Part shown: one piece after another, positions 58,156 through 64,000 of the stretch | How the letters are laid out: each line of letters opens with the position of its first letter | Position numbering within the stretch: the first letter of the stretch is position 1 | Assembly (NCBI GenBank): GCA_903929755.1 | Contig: CAIYVZ010000088.1 | Coordinates: 1-64,000, forward strand | Source: an uncultured Acidobacteriia bacterium | GTDB lineage: Bacteria > Acidobacteriota > Terriglobia > Bryobacterales > Bryobacteraceae | Direction of reading: 5' to 3' | Length of the DNA stretch: 64,000 bases | Made by a program: the position numbers and the translations under genes | Notes under the pieces: generated by a model | Databases searched by the model: none | The model's input: only the letters and a program-made list of their open reading frames with translations | Told to the model about the DNA's origin: nothing

Positions 58156-59472
58156 ATGAGTAAGTTGAATCGGCCCTCCCCTACAATCCGACTTCTGGCC
58201 GGCCTGGCAGTAACGCTGCTGGCGGTGGGCGTGTACTCCACGTACACATTTGTCCAGCTGGGTGCGCTTCGGCAGCTGCAAACCGAGACCATCGACCGGA
58301 ACCGGCGGGACAGCCTGTTGCTGCTTCGCATCCAGAACGGCCTGAACGCCGTAGCGCTCGCGATGCGGGACATGCTGGATACCGAGGCGCTGGCCGAGGG
58401 GCCACAGTATCCGCTGGCAGCCTGGAAGCCTCAATTCCGCAGGCTCCGCACGGATCTGGAAGACGCCCTCCGGCAGGAACGAAGGGTTTCGGTGCGGGCC
58501 ACAGCGTCGGGACAGGATCAGTATCTGGTGGACTCTTTCCGCCAGTTCTGGGACGCGCTGGATCGGATGTTTGAGAGGTCCGAAGTAAGCGAGGGAGAGG
58601 CGCGGACCGCGATCCGGCTGTCCCTGCAGGCAAGACACGCAGCAATCAGCACAGCCGTAGCCCGGTTGCTGATCCAAAACAATGAAAGCGAGCAGGAGGC
58701 ACAGGCCCGTACGAGTCAGATTTATCGTGGCGTCCAGCTCAACGTGTTCGTTTTTTTGGCCGCGATGGTAATTGTGATCGTGCTCACCAGCCTGTACCTG
58801 GTGCAGTATAACCGCCGGTTATTCCACAAGGTGGAGGAGTTTTCGGAGCGGCGCAGCGAACTGGCGCAGCAACTAATCGGAATGCAGGAAAGCGCATTTG
58901 CCTCAATCTCCAGAGAGCTGCATGACGATTTCGGCCAGATTCTGACTGCGATCGGGGTGATGCTGCAGAGGGCGGACCGCAAGGCCGGGGATCTGCTGGA
59001 AGTGCGTGAGGTGGTGCAGGCAACGCTGGACAAGGTGAGGGCTCTTTCGAGGGCACTGCATCCGGTGGTATTGGATGAAATCGGCCTGGAGGGTGCGTTT
59101 GACGACTATCTGCCCGAGTTCGAGAAACGAACGGGCATTGAAATCTACTATGAGAAGTGTGGTGTGGCGCGCGAACTGGACCGGGAGGTGACGATTCACC
59201 TTTACCGGATCATGCAGGAAGCGCTAAATAATGTGGCGAAACACTCAGGTTCGAAGTCTGCCAGAGTGATGCTGGATTATGCGACGGAAGCGGTTACGCT
59301 GGAGATTGAGGATCAGGGCCGTGGCCTGGGCAAGATAACCGGCGGCCTGGGTATGGTGTCGATGAGGGAGCGGGCAGGGATGGTTCACGGGAAAATTGAG
59401 TTTCTGGAGCCGGAAAGTGGCGGAGCCCGGGTGCGGGTGACGATACCTTTAAAGGACAACTATGCCGGATAA
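58156..59472 (+). CDS. Sensor histidine kinase, NarL type (HisKA_3)
   Basis: A 438-residue membrane kinase. Transmembrane helices at about 11-31 and 195-217 flank a periplasmic sensor loop of about 165 residues with no recognisable domain. A phospho-acceptor helix follows with S-R-E-L-H-D-D-F-G-Q-I-L (His about 262), and a HATPase_c domain with A-L-N-N-V-A-K-H-S (N box), I-E-D-Q-G-R-G-L (G1) and G-G-L-G-M-V-S-M-R-E-R-A (G2). This is the NarX/DegS type. The upstream open frame to 58090 is discarded. Its end overlaps the response regulator start by 11 bases. Confidence 0.9.
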   Translation: MSKLNRPSPTIRLLAGLAVTLLAVGVYSTYTFVQLGALRQLQTETIDRNRRDSLLLLRIQNGLNAVALAMRDMLDTEALAEGPQYPLAAWKPQFRRLRTDLEDALRQERRVSVRATASGQDQYLVDSFRQFWDALDRMFERSEVSEGEARTAIRLSLQARHAAISTAVARLLIQNNESEQEAQARTSQIYRGVQLNVFVFLAAMVIVIVLTSLYLVQYNRRLFHKVEEFSERRSELAQQLIGMQESAFASISRELHDDFGQILTAIGVMLQRADRKAGDLLEVREVVQATLDKVRALSRALHPVVLDEIGLEGAFDDYLPEFEKRTGIEIYYEKCGVARELDREVTIHLYRIMQEALNNVAKHSGSKSARVMLDYATEAVTLEIEDQGRGLGKITGGLGMVSMRERAGMVHGKIEFLEPESGGARVRVTIPLKDNYAG

Positions 59473-60085
59473 GCCGCTGACTGTGCTGCTGGTGGACGAC
59501 CACGCCCTGGTGCGCCGCGGCTTTTGCCGCATGCTGGAAGACGAACCCGGCATCCGCGTTGTGGGCGAGGCTGGCGACGGGCACGACGCGGTGACACTGG
59601 CGAAGGAGCTGAAGCCGGATGTCGTGGTGATGGATTTCGCGCTGCCCAGCATGAATGGCGCGGTGGCGGCACGCCGGATGCTGGAGACGAATCCGCAACT
59701 TGCCGTGCTGATTCTGAGCATGCACGCGGAGCCAGGGTACGTACGTACCTGTATGGATTCCGGCGCCCGGGGTTACTTACTGAAGAATGCGATGGACCTG
59801 GAGCTGGTTTCCGCAGTCCGGCGCGTGGCGGCAGGGGAGCAGGTTTTGGATCCGCGACTGGGCAAACCGGCGGTGGGCGCGGATGTGAGCCTGACCACCC
59901 GGGAACTGGAAGTGCTGCAGCTGATTGTCCACGGAAAATCGAATAAAGACATTGCGACGGTGCTGGGACTGAGCGTGAATACTGTGGCGGTGCACCGTGC
60001 CAACATTATGCAATCGCTGGGGATTCACAATACTGCGGAGCTGGTAGTCCACGCGATTCGTAATGGACTGGTAAGTATTGCTTGA
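59462..60085 (+). CDS. LuxR/NarL-type response regulator
   Basis: A 207-residue regulator. The receiver domain has V-D-D-H-A-L-V-R-R-G-F (acidic pair), phospho-acceptor Asp59 in V-V-V-M-D-F-A-L-P, Ser in L-I-L-S-M-H, and Lys in Y-L-L-K-N-A. A LuxR HTH (about 140-203) has L-T-T-R-E-L-E-V-L-Q-L-I-V-H-G-K-S-N-K-D-I-A and S-V-N-T-V-A-V-H-R. It is the partner of the kinase it overlaps. Its stop overlaps the TTG of the ASPIC/UnbV gene by two bases, so the exported protein is co-translated and probably under the same input. Confidence 0.95.
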   Translation: MPDKPLTVLLVDDHALVRRGFCRMLEDEPGIRVVGEAGDGHDAVTLAKELKPDVVVMDFALPSMNGAVAARRMLETNPQLAVLILSMHAEPGYVRTCMDSGARGYLLKNAMDLELVSAVRRVAAGEQVLDPRLGKPAVGADVSLTTRELEVLQLIVHGKSNKDIATVLGLSVNTVAVHRANIMQSLGIHNTAELVVHAIRNGLVSIA

Positions 60086-61740
60086 AGCGCCGCAGCTTCC
60101 TTCTGGGTGGGTTGGCGAGCGCCGGATTACGGGCGGCGGGCGGCCCTGACCCCGGATTTCGGCTGGCGGATATAACGCGCGCGGCGGGCCTGGACTTCCG
60201 GCACAACAGCGGGGCCTTTGGGGCAAAGTATCTGCCGGAAACGCTGGGGCCCGGGTGTGCCTTCCTCGACTTTGACGGCGATGGTCTGCTGGATATTCTG
60301 ATCCTGAACGGGAGCGACTGGCCCGGCCACGGGCGCGGCGGCGGTGCGGGCCTGCGCCTTTATCGCAATAACGGCAATGGAACATTCACGGATGTGACGC
60401 AAAAGGCCGGGCTGGCGGTGCCTTTGTACGGCATGGGGGTGGCGGTGGGGGACTTCAACAACGACGGCTTCCCCGATATCTACGTGACAGCCGTTGGCCA
60501 GAGCCGGCTCTTCCAGAACACAGGCAAGGGAACGTTCGTGGATGTTACGCAGAAGAGCGGTCTGGGCGGACGTACGGGCTTGAGTACCTCGGCGCTTTGG
60601 TTCGATTATGACCGCGACGGGTTACTGGACCTGTTTGTTTGCAACTACGTGCAGTGGTCGGCGGATCACGACGTCTTCTGCAGTGTGGATGGCAAGAATA
60701 AGTCGTATTGCACGCCGGAGGCGTACCACGGCTCCACCTGCTGGCTGTTCCGGAACCGGGGAAACGGCACTTTTGAAGACGTCACGGCGAAGAGTGGCAT
60801 CTTCGATACCAGTTCCAAGAGCCTGGGCGTGGCGATGCTGGATATGGGCGGAGATGGTTGGCCAGACCTGTTCGTAGCAAACGACACGCAGCCGAACAAG
60901 CTGTATCGCAACCAGAAAAACGGGACGTTCGAGGACATTGCCGTGCAGGCAGGTGTGGCGTTCAGCGACGATGGAAAAGCGCGTGCGGGGATGGGGGTGG
61001 ATGTAGCGGACTTTGATAATTCCGGTACAGCGGGGATCGCCATCACCAATTTCGATGACGAGATGATGGCGCTGTATCACGCCGGGAAGAACGGAGCCTT
61101 TGTGGATGTAGCGGGGCGTGCCGGGATTTCGGTGCCTTCGCGCCGGCGGCTGGGCTTTGGCTGCTGCTTCGCCGACATGAATCTGGACGGGCACCTGGAT
61201 CTGGTGGCGGTGAACGGGCACATTGACGAGACGGTCCGGAATATCGCAGGCAATCACGGCTATGCGCAAGCTCCGCATTTGTTCCTGAATGACGGCCACG
61301 GCGGCTTTCGGGATGTGGCCACTGAAGTGGGGGGGGGCTTCGCAACACCCAGGGTGGGCCGGGGGCTGGCTTATGGCGATATTGACGGGGACGGCGACGT
61401 GGACCTTCTACTGACCACCAACGGGGGGCCCGCCTATTTGTACCGCAACGACGTGGCGGCGGGGGCGAAAAGTTTGCGGCTGAAGCTGCGCGGGGTGAAG
61501 TCAAACCGGGAGGCGATTGGCGCAGTGGTACGAGTGACGACGGCCGAAGGAACGCAGTCCCGCATGGTGAAGACCGGGTCGAGCTATTTATCGCAATCGG
61601 AGCTGGCACTGACGTTTGGCCTTGGCAAAAGAGACCGGGCAGAGCGCGTGGTAGTGCAGTGGCCCTCGGGCGGCGTGCAGGAATTCAAGGGAGTTGCCGC
61701 CGGGCGCTTTGAATTGGTTGAGGGCGGACGGCTCGGTTAG
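60082..61740 (+). CDS. Exported ASPIC/UnbV (CRTAC1-like) FG-GAP propeller
   Basis: A 552-residue protein that begins at TTG overlapping the regulator stop (TTGA). The start M-K-R-R-S-F-L-L-G-G-L-A-S-A is a twin-arginine signal. FG-GAP/VCBS calcium loops repeat through the body (D-F-D-G-D-G-L-L-D, D-F-N-N-D-G-F-P-D, D-Y-D-R-D-G-L-L-D, D-I-D-G-D-G-D-V-D). The C-terminal ASPIC/UnbV domain has G-A-V-V-R-V-T-T, then S-Y-L-S-Q-S-E, and V-V-V-Q-W-P-S-G. Such proteins are frequent in Acidobacteriota and are thought to bind glycans or act in secretion. Link to a two-component system is unusual and suggests regulated surface function. Confidence 0.9.
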   Translation: MKRRSFLLGGLASAGLRAAGGPDPGFRLADITRAAGLDFRHNSGAFGAKYLPETLGPGCAFLDFDGDGLLDILILNGSDWPGHGRGGGAGLRLYRNNGNGTFTDVTQKAGLAVPLYGMGVAVGDFNNDGFPDIYVTAVGQSRLFQNTGKGTFVDVTQKSGLGGRTGLSTSALWFDYDRDGLLDLFVCNYVQWSADHDVFCSVDGKNKSYCTPEAYHGSTCWLFRNRGNGTFEDVTAKSGIFDTSSKSLGVAMLDMGGDGWPDLFVANDTQPNKLYRNQKNGTFEDIAVQAGVAFSDDGKARAGMGVDVADFDNSGTAGIAITNFDDEMMALYHAGKNGAFVDVAGRAGISVPSRRRLGFGCCFADMNLDGHLDLVAVNGHIDETVRNIAGNHGYAQAPHLFLNDGHGGFRDVATEVGGGFATPRVGRGLAYGDIDGDGDVDLLLTTNGGPAYLYRNDVAAGAKSLRLKLRGVKSNREAIGAVVRVTTAEGTQSRMVKTGSSYLSQSELALTFGLGKRDRAERVVVQWPSGGVQEFKGVAAGRFELVEGGRLG

Positions 61741-61749
61741 GGACAGCTC

Positions 61750-61902
61750 ATGACCTGTCCCAAATGCCGGGTAGCGATGAAGCAGGAGAACCCGGGTCAT
61801 CTCTCGCATGGAAACCGGAAGTGGCGATGTCCCGACTGCAAAAGGGTGCGCATGCAGAAGCCGAAAAACCTGAAGGCGCCGAAGGACCAACACGGGGAGT
61901 AG
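61750..61902 (+). CDS. Small zinc-ribbon protein
   Basis: A 50-residue frame beginning M-T-C-P-K-C-R-V-A-M, with the second pair C-P-D-C-K-R at residues 28-31. The pattern C-P-x-C, 20 or so residues, C-P-x-C is a zinc ribbon, and the remainder is basic (K-P-K-N-L-K-A-P-K). It is too short for routine ORF calls. It begins nine bases after the ASPIC/UnbV stop and sits 63 bases before PFK. Small zinc ribbons of this type can be RNA- or DNA-binding. Function unknown. Confidence 0.55.
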   Translation: MTCPKCRVAMKQENPGHLSHGNRKWRCPDCKRVRMQKPKNLKAPKDQHGE

Positions 61903-61965
61903 GCACCGGATCCCGGCCATCTTACAATAAGAGTTCGAACTCATTCCGTTTTACAGGGAGAAGCA

Positions 61966-63150
61966 ATGAAAGCAGGAAAGATCGGTATTTTGACGGGCGG
62001 CGGAGACGTCCCTGGCCTGAATGCCGTTATTAAGACCGTCACATACCGCGCAGGAGAGTTGGGTCGCCAGGTCACCGGCATTCGCCGTGGCTGGGAAGGC
62101 CTGACGCACCTGGACTGGGCTGACGCCGCTTCGGCAGAGCGCTACGTCCGCCCGCTGGACCGGCAGAACACGCGCAGCATTGACCGCACTGGCGGTACGT
62201 GGCTGCACAGTTCGCGCACGAATCCGCTGAAGATGAAGAAGGTCCCGGCGTTTCTGGCCGGCGAAAGCTTCACCGCCTCCGAGCACACCAAAAGAGGCGT
62301 CACCTCCACCGTCTACGATATGACCCCGCAGGTTCTGAAGAACCTGGAAAAGCTGGAGATCGAATATTTGGTCGCCATCGGCGGCGACGACACGCTTAGC
62401 TACGCGTCGCATCTGGATCGTCTGGGCGTGAAGGTTGTCTGCGTGCCGAAGACGATGGACAACGACGTCCGCAACACCGAATATTGCATCGGTTTCTCCA
62501 CGGCCGTTACGCGCGCAACGGACGCAATCGACCGGCAGCGGACCACCATCGGCTCGCACGAACGCATCGGCGTGTTTCGTATTTTCGGGCGCGACGCAGG
62601 CTACACGGCGCTCTACACGGCGTACGTGAATTCCATGCGCTGCGTGATCCCCGAATACAAGGTTGATGTGGATAAGCTCATCAGTCTGCTCGCGGAAGAC
62701 AAGAAGAACAACCCCAGTTCCTACTCGCTGGTGCTGCTCTCCGAGGGCGCTGAATGGATCGGTTATGAAGTGCAGGAATATGGCCGCCCGGACGGGTATG
62801 GTCACCGCAAGAAGATGAACATTGCGGAGATTCTGGCGGATAAAATCCAGGGCCAGACGGGCGAAGAGACCGTAGTGAGCGATTTGACTTACGATCTGCG
62901 CTCGGGGGCTCCGGACTTTGTGGACCGCATGGTGGCAGCGACGTTCGCCGGGATGGCGATCGACACCATTCAGGCGGGCAAGAGCGGCCTGATGATGGCG
63001 ATCAACCGCGGTTGCTACGCCGCGGTACCGATTCCGGATCCGGCACTGGGACCCCGCGCGGTGGATATTGCCAGCATGTACAACACGGACCGTTACCGGC
63101 CTAGCTATGCGAACAAAGAAGGTCTGCCGATCTTCCTGACGCGGCCGTAA
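61966..63150 (+). CDS. 6-phosphofructokinase, PPi-type active site
   Basis: A 394-residue phosphofructokinase: G-I-L-T-G-G-G-D-V-P-G-L-N (about 7-19), A-I-G-G-D-D-T (about 138-144), P-K-T-M-D-N-D-V (about 165-172, catalytic Asp in D-N-D). The pair G-G-D-D plus P-K-T-x-D-N-D marks pyrophosphate-using enzymes, where ATP-dependent PFKs have G-G-D-G and G-T-I-D-N-D. So reversible, PPi-linked phosphorylation of fructose 6-phosphate is expected. The SD GGGAGAAG lies about five bases before the ATG. The methyltransferase gene follows closely. Confidence 0.9.
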   Translation: MKAGKIGILTGGGDVPGLNAVIKTVTYRAGELGRQVTGIRRGWEGLTHLDWADAASAERYVRPLDRQNTRSIDRTGGTWLHSSRTNPLKMKKVPAFLAGESFTASEHTKRGVTSTVYDMTPQVLKNLEKLEIEYLVAIGGDDTLSYASHLDRLGVKVVCVPKTMDNDVRNTEYCIGFSTAVTRATDAIDRQRTTIGSHERIGVFRIFGRDAGYTALYTAYVNSMRCVIPEYKVDVDKLISLLAEDKKNNPSSYSLVLLSEGAEWIGYEVQEYGRPDGYGHRKKMNIAEILADKIQGQTGEETVVSDLTYDLRSGAPDFVDRMVAATFAGMAIDTIQAGKSGLMMAINRGCYAAVPIPDPALGPRAVDIASMYNTDRYRPSYANKEGLPIFLTRP

Positions 63151-63155
63151 GCGAA

Positions 63156-63830
63156 GTGAGCTGGCGTTTTTGGGAGCGTTCGCGAGCTGAAAAGCCCGCG
63201 GGCGCTCCGCCTGCTTTACCTGCCGCGCTTACACCCCAACTCAGCCGCGAAATTCGGGACAGTTTTAACGAAGCTTCGCACGATGAGGAGCACTTCCCGT
63301 CCACTATCGATCCCCGGATTCAACATGTCCAGGTTTTGCTAAAGTTCTTCGGAGATCTGACCGATAAACGTGTGTTGGATGTTGGATGCGGCAAAGGGCG
63401 ATTCGCCCGGGTTTTGTCGGAGAGCAATCCCCGTGTGGCAGTCTCTGGGCTGGATATCTCGGAGGCCATGTTGGCGTGTGTACCCGCCGGCGTGGGAAAG
63501 GTAGCGGCTTTGATGACCGATTTGCCTTTTGCCGCATCGACATTCGACGGTGTGTACGCGACGGAATCGCTGGAGCATGCCGTAGAGATTGAGCGTGCCG
63601 TGGCCGAGATGTGCCGCGTGCTGAAGCCGGGCGGACGGCTGGTGATTATCGACAAGAACGCCGAGCACTGGGGCCGCTTTAAGACCCCGGCGTGGGAGCG
63701 CTGGTTTGAACGGCGTGAGCTGGAGAAATTACTGGAGCGGGATTGCCGTAAGGTCCACAGCGAGTTCATCTCGTACTGGGAGGACGTGACGCCCGATGGT
63801 CTGTTCCTGGCGTGGTTTGCAGAGAAATAA
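63156..63830 (+). CDS. SAM-dependent methyltransferase
   Basis: A 224-residue class I methyltransferase started by GTG five bases after the PFK stop. Motif I is V-L-D-V-G-C-G-K-G-R-F-A (about 73-84), then G-L-D-I-S-E-A-M-L (about 97), L-P-F-A-A-S-T-F-D-G-V-Y (about 122) and L-K-P-G-G-R-L-V-I-I-D-K (about 154). The Methyltransf_11/25 pattern fits; the substrate is unknown. Residues 1-55 form an extension rich in Pro/Ala and charged residues. Confidence 0.8.
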   Translation: MSWRFWERSRAEKPAGAPPALPAALTPQLSREIRDSFNEASHDEEHFPSTIDPRIQHVQVLLKFFGDLTDKRVLDVGCGKGRFARVLSESNPRVAVSGLDISEAMLACVPAGVGKVAALMTDLPFAASTFDGVYATESLEHAVEIERAVAEMCRVLKPGGRLVIIDKNAEHWGRFKTPAWERWFERRELEKLLERDCRKVHSEFISYWEDVTPDGLFLAWFAEK

Positions 63831-63851
63831 GCCCGATATACTCGTGAGCGA

Positions 63852-64000
63852 ATGAACGCCTTTCTGCGCAGCACCCTTGCCCTTGCGATTCTCTCGGCTT
63901 CTTTAGTGGCCGCAGATGTCGAGAAGCGGCTTTACGTGACCGACAAGACCGGCATCAGCATTTACGACATCGACCACGGGCACAAACTGCTGCGGCAGAT
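63852..64000 (+). CDS. Exported propeller protein, 5' end only
   Basis: A gene starting at the ATG 63852 and running off the window after about 49 codons. The signal peptide L-R-S-T-L-A-L-A-I-L-S-A-S-L-V-A-A is followed by K-R-L-Y-V-T-D-K-T-G-I-S-I-Y-D-I-D-H-G, the opening blade of a YVTN/NHL-like repeat propeller. The remainder is not in the window, so the family cannot be fixed. Confidence 0.65.
   Translation, partial: MNAFLRSTLALAILSASLVAADVEKRLYVTDKTGISIYDIDHGHKLLRQ

Noticed and set aside
1-64000. CRISPR array, tRNA, rRNA or riboswitch
   Set aside because: No regularly spaced repeats, no cloverleaf with a CCA-adjacent acceptor that I could fold by eye, and no rRNA-like sequence. Small structured RNAs could still be missed without a covariance search.

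Overview
The window looks like chromosome of a GC-rich Acidobacteriota of the Bryobacterales type (relatives of Candidatus Solibacter, Bryobacter, Paludibaculum). This is inference from gene content: three Oar-like TonB-dependent receptors with a carboxypeptidase-regulatory N-terminal domain, a CRTAC1/ASPIC-UnbV propeller, a ThuA plus PQQ-propeller pair, secreted proteins with a W-E-G-D-T-L-V-I-D core, a bacillithiol-type deacetylase and a PPi-type phosphofructokinase. I see no tRNA, rRNA or CRISPR array.

Region 1 (1-8.7 kb) is an accessory patch. It holds a probable IS66 transposase tail, a large PLD-SNF2 helicase, the debris of a toxin-antitoxin (TA) pair, an intact vapBC with a probable leaderless autoregulated promoter, a gene-poor 0.9 kb, a phage terminase split into coupled ATPase and nuclease genes with no other phage genes nearby, an Uma2 nuclease and a truncated radical SAM gene. 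A second, more decayed copy of the Uma2/radical SAM-fragment unit lies at 15.1-15.5 kb. A full-length radical SAM/SPASM gene is at 29.3-30.4 kb.

Region 2 (8.7-30.4 kb) is secretion and catabolism. It has an ABM-domain protein, TonB receptor 1 with a secreted bicupin and an IclR regulator, and an MFS transporter coupled to a TPR protein. The most interesting unit is a minus-strand operon: TonB receptor 2, a citryl-CoA lyase-like protein, a SauS-like acylating aldehyde dehydrogenase and a ThDP enzyme. Together they could import a compound, decarboxylate or cleave it to an aldehyde, make an acyl-CoA and process that with a citrate synthase-fold enzyme. Divergent to it are ThuA and PQQ-propeller secreted proteins.

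Region 3 (30.4-45.3 kb) holds a GNAT, an EgtD-like methyltransferase, a ferritin-VIT1 iron exporter (MbfA type), a cell-surface cluster (GT2-GtrA, GT-C/TPR, methyltransferase) facing a three-gene overlapping redox operon (hypothetical, GMC oxidoreductase, epimerase), and two damaged TA loci (HigA with truncated HigB; excisionase-like HTH with a frameshifted PIN gene and four 9-bp iterons). A housekeeping run follows: bimodular dCTP deaminase, PfkB kinase, rhomboid and BshB1.

Region 4 (45.3-50.6 kb) is a likely metal-handling cluster: SCO1, two small Cys/His-rich exported proteins, TonB receptor 3 and a secreted propeller with a C-Q-C-C-H motif.

Region 5 (50.6-64 kb) has DUF6152 and two paralogous secreted proteins, a dienelactone hydrolase, FtsK and an amidase on the minus strand. 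On the plus strand are a NarL-type histidine kinase/regulator pair coupled to an ASPIC/UnbV protein, a 50-residue zinc ribbon, phosphofructokinase, a methyltransferase and the start of a secreted propeller that runs off the window.
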